Shown here: positions 1 through 9,275 of the stretch, piece after piece
Numbering within the stretch: position 1 is the stretch's first letter
Layout: each line of letters begins with the position of its first letter
Assembly (NCBI GenBank): GCA_013376985.1
Contig: JACABB010000030.1
Coordinates: 1-64,000 of the forward strand
DNA length: 64,000 nt
Reading direction: 5' to 3'
From: Bacteroidales bacterium
GTDB lineage: Bacteria; Bacteroidota; Bacteroidia; Bacteroidales; Tenuifilaceae
The notes under the pieces: generated by a model
Database searches by the model: none
Told to the model about the DNA's origin: nothing
The model's input: only the letters and a program-made list of their open reading frames with translations
Program-made: the position numbers and the translations under genes

Positions 1-3
1 GGG

Positions 4-36
4 CTGCAAAGGTAATCATCTTTTTCTCTCCTCCAA
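4..36 (-). promoter_or_regulatory. Bacteroidota-type promoter pointing off the left edge
   Basis: On the minus strand TTG (34-36) is followed after 19 nt by TACCTTTG (7-14). This matches the Bacteroidota housekeeping consensus TTG-N17-23-TAnnTTTG. The expected start would lie at or beyond position 1, so the transcribed gene is outside the window. The A/T-rich stretch just upstream and the strong box would suit a stable RNA or highly expressed operon, but that is inference. Confidence 0.6.
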
Positions 37-133
37 CTCCTGGGCCATCTTTTTTAAAACTTTTTTTTTCGACCCGAGAAACTCCCCTCTATACCCCCGC
101 TTCCTAATCCGCCCTACCTCCGTAAAGCGGGTG

Positions 134-163
134 CAAATATAAAGGGATTTTCTCTTTCTGCAA
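134..163 (-). promoter_or_regulatory. Second tandem promoter on the minus strand
   Basis: On the minus strand TTG (161-163) is followed after 19 nt by TATATTTG (134-141), the same architecture as the promoter at 4-36. The two lie about 127 bp apart and point the same way. The segment between them (37-133) is unusually G/C-rich for this genome and has no ORF. The rest of 1-354 shows nothing further beyond a weak TATCTTCG-like box (about 285-292) ahead of the first plus-strand gene. Confidence 0.5.
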
Positions 164-354
164 TAGATAGAAAATATATTTTTACATTTTTTTAAAATTA
201 TTTTTCATCTTGCTGAATATCAATATTATTTTTTGTGTATTTTTTATTCAACTTATGAATTATACTGAGTAAAGTGAAAATAAACTATCTTCGCATACAC
301 ATTTGTATATATAAGGGGTCGTCAAAAAGAGAACTTTAAACTTTTAAGCAGATA

Positions 355-1098
355 ATGAATACAAAAGAGAAACTAGTAATTATTCCAACCTACAACGAGA
401 AAGAGAATATTGAGAATATAATTCGAAAAGTAATGTCTCTTGATGGAGCTTTTAACATCCTTATTATCGATGATGGTTCTCCAGATGGTACGGCCTACAT
501 TGTAAAAGATCTCCAAAAGGAATTCAATGATAGGATTTTTTTAGTTGAACGGAAGGGTAAACTTGGCTTAGGAACCGCATATATAAATGGCTTTAAGTGG
601 GCTATACAAGAAGGTTATGAATACGTTTTCGAAATGGATGCTGATTTCTCTCATAATCCTGATGATTTATTTAAACTCTTTGATGCATGTGAAAAGGGAG
701 CAGATCTCGCAATCGGCTCAAGGTATATATCAGGCGTTAACGTGGTTAACTGGCCGATGGGAAGGGTTCTAATGTCATATGGTGCTTCGATGTATGTAAG
801 GTTTGTAACCCGCATGAAAATAATGGATACGACTGCTGGTTTCAAGTGCTACCGCTTAAGTACACTAAAAGCAATCAATTTTGACAAGATTAGGTTAATA
901 GGTTATGGTTTTCAGATAGAAATGAAGTTTACCGTTTGGAAACTTGGTTTTAAGATCGTTGAAGTTCCTATAATATTCACCGATAGAAGAATAGGATCCT
1001 CAAAGATGAGTGGAGGTATTTTTAATGAGGCATTATGGGGTGTGCTGAAAATGAAGTTTGGTAGTTTCTTCAAAACTTACTCAAGACTTTCAAACTAA
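355..1098 (+). CDS. Polyprenol-phosphate mannosyltransferase-like glycosyltransferase (GT2)
   Basis: This is a GT2-family glycosyltransferase of the dolichol/polyprenol monophosphomannose synthase (DPM1) type. Such enzymes move a sugar from a nucleotide sugar to a membrane polyprenyl phosphate. The N-terminal VIIPTYNE (8-15), DDGSPDG (39-45) and the metal-binding DAD (95-97, in EMDADFSHNP) are all present. At 247 residues it is the short form: it has no C-terminal GtrA or membrane domain, so it is probably peripheral to the inner membrane. It is followed after 36 nt by dihydroorotase on the same strand and may be cotranscribed. The family call is firm; the exact sugar and lipid acceptor cannot be read from the sequence. 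Confidence 0.88.
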   Translation: MNTKEKLVIIPTYNEKENIENIIRKVMSLDGAFNILIIDDGSPDGTAYIVKDLQKEFNDRIFLVERKGKLGLGTAYINGFKWAIQEGYEYVFEMDADFSHNPDDLFKLFDACEKGADLAIGSRYISGVNVVNWPMGRVLMSYGASMYVRFVTRMKIMDTTAGFKCYRLSTLKAINFDKIRLIGYGFQIEMKFTVWKLGFKIVEVPIIFTDRRIGSSKMSGGIFNEALWGVLKMKFGSFFKTYSRLSN

Positions 1099-1134
1099 CG
1101 AAAAACAATAAAACATAAAAACTGTTTATCGGGT

Positions 1135-2484
1135 ATGGCAACTATTAGTATAGCAAATGCCACTCTGATTAACGATGGCAAGGTGATAACTGCAAGCATT
1201 CTAATTCGTAATGAATTAATTGAACGAGTTATCGTTGATAATCCCGATGAAATCTATAATTACAAAACAGATCATCTAATTGAAGCAAAAGGGAAACTTC
1301 TTTTCCCAGGCGTAATTGACGATCAAGTTCACTTCAGAGAACCTGGATTAATCCATAAAGGTGATATTTACACTGAATCAAAAGCGGCTGTTGCAGGTGG
1401 TATAACTTCGTTTATGGAAATGCCTAATACCAATCCACCGACAACAACAATAGAATTATTGGATGAAAAATTCAGAATTGCATCCGAAAAATCTTTTGCA
1501 AATTATTCTTTCTATTTAGGCGCAACTAACGATAATGTTGAGGAAATAGTTAAGGTTGATCCACGAAATATTTGTGGAGTGAAAGTTTTTATGGGTTCAT
1601 CAACAGGGAATATGCTTGTTGATAAGGTTGAAACCCTTGATGCTATCTTTAAACTATCGCCTGTTTTAATTGCTACGCATTGCGAGGATGAAACCACTAT
1701 CAAGGAGAACATCATTAAGTATAAGGAACTTTACGGAGAAAGTGTTCCTTTTAAATATCATGCAGAGATAAGGAGCGAAAAGGCTTGTTTCCTTTCATCT
1801 TCATTGGCTGTAGGACTCGCAAAGAAGTATAATTCAAGGCTTCATGTTTTACATCTATCTACAAAAAAGGAACTTGATCTTTTCGATGAGACTACACCTT
1901 TATATAATAAAAGGATTACATCGGAAGTTTGTGTACACCATTTATGGTTCTCGCAGGATGATTATGAAAAGTATGGTTGGAGAATTAAATGGAATCCATC
2001 TATAAAAAAGGGGAGTGATAGGCAAGCCCTTATTAATGGAGTAAAGTTTAATAGGATTGATGTTGTAGCAACCGATCATGCGCCTCACCTTTTATCTGAA
2101 AAGGATGCCGTGTATTTTAAATCGGCTTCGGGAGGGCCAATGGTTCAACATTCGTTGGTTGCAATGATTGAACTTTCCAAAAAAGGACATTTCGGTTTGG
2201 ATTTAATTGCTGATAAGATGTGCCATGCGCCAGCAATTGTTTATGGTGTTGAGAAAAGAGGGTTTGTTAGGGAGGGTTATTTTGCCGATTTGGTTTTAGT
2301 TGATCCTAATTATAGATGGACAGTAAATAAGGATAATCTTCTTTACAAGTGTGGCTGGTCGCCGCTTGAGGGACAAGAACTGACATCGAAGGTAACACAC
2401 ACTCTTATTAATGGTACACTAGTATTCGATAATGGTACTTTTGAGGAAGGCTTTAGAGGATCGGCTTTGAAATTCTCACGATAA
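1135..2484 (+). CDS. pyrC: Dihydroorotase
   Basis: This amidohydrolase interconverts carbamoyl-aspartate and dihydroorotate in pyrimidine synthesis. The 449-residue chain has the TIM-barrel metal ligands: QVHFREP (64-70), the probable carbamylated lysine K150 in GVKVFMGSS, H182 in THCEDE, H237/H240 in LHVLHLST, and DHAPH (314-318). PNTNPPT (97-103) is typical of the substrate loop. The usual first metal ligand of the HxH motif is Gln64 instead of His; I recall this as common to Bacteroidota dihydroorotases. Allantoinase-type amidohydrolases are the alternative, but the motif spacing fits dihydroorotase. The gene lies between the glycosyltransferase and a lipoprotein gene, 25 nt upstream of the latter. 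Confidence 0.9.
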   Translation: MATISIANATLINDGKVITASILIRNELIERVIVDNPDEIYNYKTDHLIEAKGKLLFPGVIDDQVHFREPGLIHKGDIYTESKAAVAGGITSFMEMPNTNPPTTTIELLDEKFRIASEKSFANYSFYLGATNDNVEEIVKVDPRNICGVKVFMGSSTGNMLVDKVETLDAIFKLSPVLIATHCEDETTIKENIIKYKELYGESVPFKYHAEIRSEKACFLSSSLAVGLAKKYNSRLHVLHLSTKKELDLFDETTPLYNKRITSEVCVHHLWFSQDDYEKYGWRIKWNPSIKKGSDRQALINGVKFNRIDVVATDHAPHLLSEKDAVYFKSASGGPMVQHSLVAMIELSKKGHFGLDLIADKMCHAPAIVYGVEKRGFVREGYFADLVLVDPNYRWTVNKDNLLYKCGWSPLEGQELTSKVTHTLINGTLVFDNGTFEEGFRGSALKFSR

Positions 2485-2509
2485 TAGAAATTCATTAACC
2501 AGAGGAAGC

Positions 2510-3001
2510 ATGAAATATATATTAATAGGATTATTTGTAACTGCTATAGCATTTGCATCTTGCAAAAATAACACAACCGAAGTTGCTAAGACAACTGATA
2601 AAATAACTACAATAAATGCTAATACTCTTGCTGATAGCCTAGTATATGGTATTGTAACACATGCAAGTGAAAATATTGATCCATACGAAAACGATAGATT
2701 TAAATCATTTCTTCAAGATAAGTTGATTAGCTCTATTTTCGAAAAGTTGTATGAAGGAAGACTCAAAGCATACGACTTTTTCTCCGATAAAGAACTCAGC
2801 ATTAAAGAAATTCGAGAAATTGAAAAGGCAAAGGGTTTTAACCGATCTAAGGTTGGCAAAGTACAATTCAATGAGCAATGGTATTTTGATAAGAGTGGTG
2901 TTTTGAATAAACGTGTAAATAGTATGACTCTGGGCATTGAGTCCTACAGTAATCAAGGGAGTTTTACAGGGTATAACGCTCTATTTACGGTTAAGTTCTA
3001 A
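2510..3001 (+). CDS. Lipoprotein with GldN-like C-terminal pattern
   Basis: The 163-residue product starts with a lipoprotein signal peptide ending in AFASC (Cys18), so it is probably anchored in the envelope. The C-terminal two thirds run: a helical part that includes RLKAYDFF and ELSIKEIREIEKAKG, then VGKVQFNEQWYFDKSG, then GYNALFTVKF at the very end. This order resembles the core of GldN/PorN, the type IX secretion and gliding component (KxxFxExWxFD ... GYxPLFxVxF), but the protein is about half the usual length and is a lipoprotein. The likeness is from memory of the pattern, not an alignment. Its stop codon directly abuts the stop of the convergent aspartate kinase gene. Confidence 0.55.
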   Translation: MKYILIGLFVTAIAFASCKNNTTEVAKTTDKITTINANTLADSLVYGIVTHASENIDPYENDRFKSFLQDKLISSIFEKLYEGRLKAYDFFSDKELSIKEIREIEKAKGFNRSKVGKVQFNEQWYFDKSGVLNKRVNSMTLGIESYSNQGSFTGYNALFTVKF

Positions 3002-4279
3002 TTACTGCTCAGATCGCTTCATTACAATCCTTACGGTACTCCTAGTTTCCTGCTTTACATAAATTTTCCTATCCGAAGTCTGCTCTTTAATAACCTCTTC
3101 AGTATAGTGTCTCACAGTGAGCATTTCGGCATCCTCGTTATAAAGAACTTCAAAATCTTTCTGCAAATCGTCTATAGCTGCTGGAAGAAAATGTTTCTCC
3201 TCATCAACACAGAATGAAAAAGATATTGCCGAAGTCTGAATCATATTTACTTTTACCCTATGTTTATATAAAAGTGCAAATATTTGGCTTAAACAATCTT
3301 CAATCACAAAAGAAAAATCCCGTGGAGTTAATGATATAAGTCTCTGATTACGTCTTAAAATCAATATAGGAGGATACTGATGGGATTCATTTGAGTCTAA
3401 AATTTTTGTTCCGTCAGCCTCGGATCTTAAAAATGACTTTACATATAGTGGTATCCTTTTATTCTGCAAAGGTTTTATGGTTTTTGGATGAATGATTTGC
3501 GCACCACAGTATGATAGTTCAATCGCTTCTTTATACGATACAAAATCGAGTTTGCAAGTATTCTTAAAGATTTTTGGATCGGCATTTAGAACTCCCTCAA
3601 CATCCTTCCATATTGTAACATCCTCGGCATTGAGAAGGTTTGCCATGATTGCTGCTGTATAATCGGATCCCTCGCGTCCAAGGGTGGTGGTTGTTCCAAA
3701 CAGAGTTCCGGCTATAAATCCTTGGGTTAAATATATTCTATTGTTAGTAAAGCTGAATGTTGCTTTGGAGAGCTCATCCGATCTTTTATAATCGATATTC
3801 CCCTCACGGTAAGTGGCATCAGATTTTACGCAAGTACGAATATCAATCCATCTATTTTTAATCTCAACGCTGTTGAGATACTCGCTAACAATTGTGGTTG
3901 ATATTAATTCTCCGTAGGAAACTATTTGATCGTAACAGTAATTGTAGTCGGTGTTTTTGTTGGATTTAATAAAATTCTCAATCTCCCCGAACAACAAATC
4001 GATTTTTTGGGTCTGCTCCTCGATGTTGCTTTGGAATAAGTTGGATAAAATGTTTACGTGATAGTTTCTAAGTTGATCTAAATTCTGAGTATACGAGTTA
4101 TCCTTTTCGAGATATTTTGCAAGGACAACCTCTAATGCGTTGGTGGTTTTACCCATTGCGGATACAACAATCACCAAATTCTGGTTATATCTCTTTACAA
4201 CCTCTGCGAGATTACGTACACCCTCAGCGGAACTTACGGATGCTCCTCCAAATTTAAATACCTTAATTATAGATGACAT
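3002..4279 (-). CDS. lysC: Aspartate kinase
   Basis: Aspartate kinase phosphorylates aspartate in the first step of lysine, threonine and methionine synthesis. The N-terminus VFKFGGASV is the amino-acid-kinase phosphate-binding signature, and LGREGSDYTAA near residue 205 is the second conserved kinase motif. The C-terminal ~130 residues form an ACT-type regulatory region (the segment around LISLTPRDFSFVIED and the following VNMIQTSAISFSF). At 425 residues it is monofunctional, slightly shorter than the usual ~450, and not fused to homoserine dehydrogenase. The next plus-strand gene is divergent, at 350 bp. It is tail-to-tail with the upstream lipoprotein gene, with no intervening base. Confidence 0.93.
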   Translation of the reverse strand: MSSIIKVFKFGGASVSSAEGVRNLAEVVKRYNQNLVIVVSAMGKTTNALEVVLAKYLEKDNSYTQNLDQLRNYHVNILSNLFQSNIEEQTQKIDLLFGEIENFIKSNKNTDYNYCYDQIVSYGELISTTIVSEYLNSVEIKNRWIDIRTCVKSDATYREGNIDYKRSDELSKATFSFTNNRIYLTQGFIAGTLFGTTTTLGREGSDYTAAIMANLLNAEDVTIWKDVEGVLNADPKIFKNTCKLDFVSYKEAIELSYCGAQIIHPKTIKPLQNKRIPLYVKSFLRSEADGTKILDSNESHQYPPILILRRNQRLISLTPRDFSFVIEDCLSQIFALLYKHRVKVNMIQTSAISFSFCVDEEKHFLPAAIDDLQKDFEVLYNEDAEMLTVRHYTEEVIKEQTSDRKIYVKQETRSTVRIVMKRSEQ

Positions 4280-4387
4280 AAACGTATTTTGAAATGCTCA
4301 ACAAACATAGTGATAGGGAAGTTAAATATCAAATAATATTATACATGAGTAGCTGTTTAGAATACAATTCCAATGCCTAATCCAAAC

Positions 4388-4456
4388 TGTCATTCCGGGT
4401 GAAGTCCCGGAATCTGAATACAAAATAATAGGATTCCTGCATTCGCAGGAATGACA
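4388..4456. repeat. Dispersed palindromic repeat with TGTCATTCC/GGAATGACA ends
   Basis: The 69-bp element starts with TGTCATTCC and ends with the exact reverse complement GGAATGACA. Inside are two smaller hairpins: TTCCGGG/CCCGGAA with a 6-nt loop, and ATTCCTGC/GCAGGAAT with a 4-nt loop. It sits in the 350-bp gap between lysC and fbp. Its termini resemble those of the element at 61806-61898. Otherwise the gap holds only A/T-rich promoter-like sequence before fbp. Confidence 0.7.
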
Positions 4457-4629
4457 ATTTGGAGTATTTGTTCTTTATCGTTTATTATTTTGAACAAGCA
4501 TTTTATTATAATCTAAAATTCAGCGCATAGTCAGCACAAACGTTTTAAATCTGGAAAAATTGGGTTGACGGTATTCAACTTACCTAAAATTATTATCTTT
4601 ATCGAAACTATTCTTTTCACATTATACCA

Positions 4630-5640
4630 ATGGAAGGATACAAGATTAAAACGCTTACCCAATTCATTATTGAGCGACAAGCAGATGTTCCCTATGCTAC
4701 TGGGGAGTTTACCCGTTTACTTTACCATGTGGGCGTTGCCGCAAAGGTTATTAATAAGAAGGTTAATAAGGCTGGACTTGTCGATATTCTAGGTTCGGCT
4801 GGTGATATAAATGTTCAGGGCGAAGAGCAGAAGAAGTTGGATCTTTTTTCCAACTGGCAATTACTTCAGGCTCTCAAAAATAGCGGTGAGTGCTGTGGTG
4901 CTGCTTCGGAGGAGGATCAGGAGATTATTACGTGGGACGATAATCTTACCCGCGATGGTAATTACATCTTTTGCATGGATCCACTCGATGGTTCTTCGAA
5001 CATTGATGTGAATGTGGGAATTGGTACAATCTTTAGCATTTACCGTAGGGTTAGCCCCCGTGGCGAAAAGCCCACTATGGATGATTTTCTTCAACCCGGA
5101 AGCAAGCAGGTTGCCTCGGGTTATATAATTTACGGCTCATCCACAATGCTTGTTTACACAACTGGCAGGGGTGTTTACGGTTTCACGCTCGATCCTTCTA
5201 TTGGCGAATTCTGCCTATCCAACTATAATATTGTTACCCCGCTAGATGGATCAATCTATTCCGTTAACGAAGGAAATTATGAGCATTTTCCACAGGGTAT
5301 TAAAGATTATATTAACTATTGTAAGGTTATTGATAAGCCAACAGGCAGACCATACTCAGCACGATACATCGGCTCGCTGGTTGCCGACTTTCATAGAAAT
5401 CTGCTCAAGGGTGGAATCTTTATATACCCCCAAACGGCATCTGCTCCCAATGGCAAGCTTCGCCTGATTTACGAGTGTAACCCTATAGCATTCCTTGCGG
5501 AGCAAGCAGGTGGCAAGGCTACAAGCGGGGCTGAGCGAATACTCGACATTCAACCCCAATCGCTTCACCAACGAGTGCCTTTTATTGTTGGTTCAACCAA
5601 TATGGTAAATAGTTTGGAGGGGTTTTTGAATTCGAATTAG
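4630..5640 (+). CDS. fbp: Fructose-1,6-bisphosphatase, class I
   Basis: It hydrolyses fructose 1,6-bisphosphate to fructose 6-phosphate in gluconeogenesis. The 336-residue protein is full length for the class I family. [19 protein letters not shown] is the metal/phosphate signature shared with inositol monophosphatases. The C-terminal part ([21 protein letters not shown]) matches the conserved active-site segment of class I enzymes, with the catalytic lysine/arginine environment. Many Bacteroidota use a class III enzyme, so the class I assignment is worth recording. The start ATG at 4630 fits the family N-terminus (TLTQFII). Confidence 0.95.
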   Translation: MEGYKIKTLTQFIIERQADVPYATGEFTRLLYHVGVAAKVINKKVNKAGLVDILGSAGDINVQGEEQKKLDLFSNWQLLQALKNSGECCGAASEEDQEIITWDDNLTRDGNYIFCMDPLDGSSNIDVNVGIGTIFSIYRRVSPRGEKPTMDDFLQPGSKQVASGYIIYGSSTMLVYTTGRGVYGFTLDPSIGEFCLSNYNIVTPLDGSIYSVNEGNYEHFPQGIKDYINYCKVIDKPTGRPYSARYIGSLVADFHRNLLKGGIFIYPQTASAPNGKLRLIYECNPIAFLAEQAGGKATSGAERILDIQPQSLHQRVPFIVGSTNMVNSLEGFLNSN

Positions 5641-5683
5641 GGTTGATTAGTACTTTTTAAAGAGAGAGTAAAGAGGTATCTAC

Positions 5684-6418
5684 TCAATTTTTAATTTCTG
5701 AAAGTTCAATCAAATAATGCCACAATGAAATCCTATCTTTTGAAAGCTCCCTGTAATGGAACGAAAACAACTTCTCCACATAAGGAAAAGAACCGACTTT
5801 AATCAACAGCTCTTTACTATCTGTCCAATCAATTGTTGGGTCAAGGCTGTTTTCGGACAACTCTTTAATCCATGTATTCACTTTTTCTATCCAATCATAG
5901 GAGGTCTGGTTTTGAACGTAACCAAACATTCCACATACTCTAAGATGAGAGGAATGGTGTCCTCTTTTAAATCGCTCAATACCGCCTCGTAACCCACAAA
6001 CGTATTCTTTGTTATTTGATGATTCTGAAAATCTTTTGGCTTCAAATTCAATAATAGGAAGCGGCTTTAGATTTCGAGTCATTACAAAAACACCAATGTC
6101 TGTTTCCTTACCAGATTCCGATTGCGTTGGATTTTTACTAAACCTAAATGGGAAATAACCCCCAGTTTCATTCTTGCACAATTCAAAATGATGAACAAGG
6201 AAATCGCTTATTCTATTTTCTTTTTTCGAATCTCTTACCGTTTGGTAGTAGGGTGGAAAATATGGAACATGCTTATCAATAAACGACAATACTAAATCCA
6301 CTTCAAGATTTTGAGCTACACTTAGGTCTTTATCTCTAGGAGTTTGATATGTAGGTAATGAATCTTTAAGCACTATGGTATCGGGATTTAACGTAGTCTG
6401 CAAAAGTTTCATCGGCAT
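5684..6418 (-). CDS. PD-(D/E)xK nuclease-like partner of the adjacent DNA methylase
   Basis: No named family was recognised, but the 244-residue protein shows a probable PD-(D/E)xK nuclease core: E67 in KKENRISDFL, D107 in GKETDIGVF, then E126-A-K128 in IIEFEAKRF. The hydrophobic strands either side of the acidic residues fit the fold. The gene starts 53 nt inside the end of the upstream methylase gene, in a different frame, so the two are translationally coupled and almost certainly act together. The inferred role is DNA cleavage or target recognition in a restriction-modification system. The nuclease call rests on motif reading only. Confidence 0.6.
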   Translation of the reverse strand: MPMKLLQTTLNPDTIVLKDSLPTYQTPRDKDLSVAQNLEVDLVLSFIDKHVPYFPPYYQTVRDSKKENRISDFLVHHFELCKNETGGYFPFRFSKNPTQSESGKETDIGVFVMTRNLKPLPIIEFEAKRFSESSNNKEYVCGLRGGIERFKRGHHSSHLRVCGMFGYVQNQTSYDWIEKVNTWIKELSENSLDPTIDWTDSKELLIKVGSFPYVEKLFSFHYRELSKDRISLWHYLIELSEIKN

Positions 6419-9275
6419 CCCTTAATGCTATGGATGGTAACCAGTAACGCAATTGTTTTGGTTTGACCAGAATAATTGAATCCTGCCCATAAACTTTCAT
6501 GATTTTTTGTATATGCATACCTTCTTGATTCTTTTTTCTTGAAGGTATTGCTGCTTCAATGTATTGTTCTATATCATTGACATTTTCAGATATTTGATGA
6601 AGTTTTTCAGAAGTATATTCAAAATGCAAGGCATAATATTTTCCCATGTCAATGATTTTGAATAATTGGAATGATTTCTCTTTTTGGTAGACGCTGTTTA
6701 GAGTTTTGCAAAATATTAAAGCGAAGTTTTTAATATCTCCAATAATAGCAACATTTGATAATAAATCTTGAGCACTTTTTATTTGGTAAGCAATCACATC
6801 ATTTATTAAAATCTCATCTACAGAATTTATTTTAATTATATCCATTCCTTCAGGAAACGGTAAATTGTCAATATCCTTTTTTAATATAGCTGTAGCCCTT
6901 CCAATTAAAACCCGATTACTAGTTACCATTATAAAGAACCTATATAGAAAATTATTTCTAACAAAAGTATCATATACTGATTTCAATGTATTAAAATCTT
7001 CGGGAGGAGCATATATACCAATAATTTCATGACTAAAAACGGCATCATAATTCAATAGGCTCACAGGAATCTCTTTTTGTCCAATATTTTCTTTAATAAT
7101 TATATGTGGTTGTAAAAAAATTTCCTTAGATTTTTCTCGTGGAGCTTCAAAATATTCTTCCTTTTCAATATCTGTTTTTATAATTCCATTTTCAGAGAAA
7201 TGTCTTGGGTTTATAGAAATCTTATTGTGTATATAGTCTGCATAATGCCTTTTATTGCCCAAGGTATATCCTTCACTATATTTCCATCTAAAACATTTCA
7301 CTTTTTCTTTAAGAAATGTTCCAAACGTTTGCATTTCTGATAACCTTTCAATTAATTGAACAAGTCGTCCCCCTCCCATTAAATTAGCCTTCCAAACATA
7401 AGGACTTTTTAAAACTGCATCCTTCGATACTAGGTGAAAATCATAATGATCAAACTCTAAAAATAGTCGGTTTGCATTTGAAAAGGTGCGATTTGCTACT
7501 AAATGAAGGACATCCTCATTATTTGGTAATGATTTTTGAATAAAAATAGCTGCCGTTGCTACATTTTTTCTACCCCACAACTTATCTGCAAGTTTTGTAA
7601 AATCTATAACCTGCAATAAATTATTCTGAGAAAATAAATCTTGTTTAAAACTGAGGTCGTTTTGGTAGAGAATTGGACCAGATGGCTGAATTAAACACAG
7701 CATCGCATCTTCTTTGAGTAGTTTTAGTGATTGTACAAGAAAATGTAATGCTGGATTCTCGTCTGGTATATTTATTTCACTTTTATATCCTATCCTATTC
7801 TTTAATTCTTTAAAATGATTTTTTCTGCTGGGCTCTTTGCCGTTTACAGGTGGTAAATTAAAAGGAGGATTTCCAATAACCAAATCGAAATCAGCCTTTG
7901 GTTTGCTCATAATGAATTCAAAGAAATCCTTAGTAATGATATTCTTACTTAAATCAGGAAACTTCAATTTTCCCCATGTTGGCGGGTCTAAATCAACTTC
8001 ATCTAAAACAGCTAATGCCAAACTGAATATGGAAAGTCGGATAGCATCCTGCTCAATGTCAACACCATGAATGCTTTTTAACAAAAGCTCTTTTAATACT
8101 GATAGCGGAGGTTTAATTAGTTTTCCTGTTTTTTCCCATTGCTCATATCGCCACCATTGAACAATGCGCTTATATGTTTTTACTAGGAAGATTCCCGAAC
8201 CACAGCTAACGTCAATTATTTTAAAATCCTTTTGAGGATTCTTTATTGGCATGCATTCATCTACCAAAGTGCTAACAATCATCTCGGGGGTATAAACAAT
8301 ATCCTTGCTATCTGTTAGCAACTCTTCATAAACCGAACTAATAACCTCAACTGGTAAATGTGAAAATGAATACAAACGCCAAATTACATACTGATTATCA
8401 ATTTTGTCGCCATCCAAATAATTAGCAAGTTTTTGGACTGATAACTGCTTGATTGCTTCTCTGGCCTCAATTTCTTCGTTTTTGTTCCATTCAAATATTT
8501 TACCATTAAAATCCTCGGACAATCGGTCAAGTAAATCAAGCAACTTACCATTCCGAATGGTATCACAAAAATCGGTGCATTGAAAGTTATTTTTAAAGTA
8601 TGTACCCGCAAAATAGCCACTGGCACTTTTTGTATCTCTTTCTTCGAGATACTTTATCAAAAGACTTTGAACCAAAAGTTTTAAAGCCACATGTCGGTTT
8701 AACCCTGATTCTGCAAGAAAACTCTTGAAAACTTCTTTCAACCCTCTAATTAGATCTCTTGTAGCAGATTGTTCAAATTGAAAATCTTTTTTCTCATTTT
8801 GTTCATCCCAAAATATTCCGCTATCAAAATCCTTAGCATTAAAATCCTTGATTTCCTTACCAATCAGTGTCAAAATTTCTTTAGCATAGCTGTCTTTCTC
8901 TTCTTTTGGCCTTTTCCGAGAATCAAATATACTTACCAACGATTGTTCAATGATAATATAAGCGGGAACTTGATAGCCATTCCACATTTGGATGTGTATC
9001 TTGTTCTTTTCTTCGTTAGTAAGTTTTTTGTGAGTATAATCGAACAAGTACAATTGAGGTACAGCTGCTCGTCCATCCTGAAAATGTCGAAAATAAACGG
9101 CATCAGCTTTAAATTTGATTTTCGCAGTCTCTAACGCAAATAGAATATCGGGAGAGGCTAAACCAGAATTGATATTTTCGAAATTATTCGTCAATAGAAC
9201 ACCACTCTTCTGCTTATCATCTAATAAAGAGAAGTTTAAATCAGTGATATGTTGAACAAATAACTGTGTATCCAT
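6366..9275 (-). CDS. Eco57I-type N6-adenine DNA methyltransferase
   Basis: This 969-residue protein is a DNA methylase of a restriction-modification system. The AdoMet-binding motif I, IIDVSCGSGIF, lies near residue 357. The catalytic motif IV, NPPF in DLVIGNPPFNLPP, lies near residue 466 and marks adenine-N6 methylation. The first ~300 residues are a helical region of the type seen in Eco57I/type IIG enzymes. The C-terminal ~450 residues would contain target recognition. I see no convincing PD-(D/E)xK in its own N-terminus, and the overlapping downstream gene supplies one, so this looks like a split modification/restriction pair. A TATTTTTG box (9304-9311, minus strand) sits about 30 nt upstream, without a clear -33 element. 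Confidence 0.82.
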   Translation of the reverse strand: MDTQLFVQHITDLNFSLLDDKQKSGVLLTNNFENINSGLASPDILFALETAKIKFKADAVYFRHFQDGRAAVPQLYLFDYTHKKLTNEEKNKIHIQMWNGYQVPAYIIIEQSLVSIFDSRKRPKEEKDSYAKEILTLIGKEIKDFNAKDFDSGIFWDEQNEKKDFQFEQSATRDLIRGLKEVFKSFLAESGLNRHVALKLLVQSLLIKYLEERDTKSASGYFAGTYFKNNFQCTDFCDTIRNGKLLDLLDRLSEDFNGKIFEWNKNEEIEAREAIKQLSVQKLANYLDGDKIDNQYVIWRLYSFSHLPVEVISSVYEELLTDSKDIVYTPEMIVSTLVDECMPIKNPQKDFKIIDVSCGSGIFLVKTYKRIVQWWRYEQWEKTGKLIKPPLSVLKELLLKSIHGVDIEQDAIRLSIFSLALAVLDEVDLDPPTWGKLKFPDLSKNIITKDFFEFIMSKPKADFDLVIGNPPFNLPPVNGKEPSRKNHFKELKNRIGYKSEINIPDENPALHFLVQSLKLLKEDAMLCLIQPSGPILYQNDLSFKQDLFSQNNLLQVIDFTKLADKLWGRKNVATAAIFIQKSLPNNEDVLHLVANRTFSNANRLFLEFDHYDFHLVSKDAVLKSPYVWKANLMGGGRLVQLIERLSEMQTFGTFLKEKVKCFRWKYSEGYTLGNKRHYADYIHNKISINPRHFSENGIIKTDIEKEEYFEAPREKSKEIFLQPHIIIKENIGQKEIPVSLLNYDAVFSHEIIGIYAPPEDFNTLKSVYDTFVRNNFLYRFFIMVTSNRVLIGRATAILKKDIDNLPFPEGMDIIKINSVDEILINDVIAYQIKSAQDLLSNVAIIGDIKNFALIFCKTLNSVYQKEKSFQLFKIIDMGKYYALHFEYTSEKLHQISENVNDIEQYIEAAIPSRKKNQEGMHIQKIMKVYGQDSIILVKPKQLRYWLPSIALRDADETFADYVKSRYHSA

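Noticed and set aside
4388-4456. CRISPR-like repeat or terminator in the lysC-fbp gap
   Set aside because: A single unit with inverted ends, no direct repeats with spacers and no U-run.
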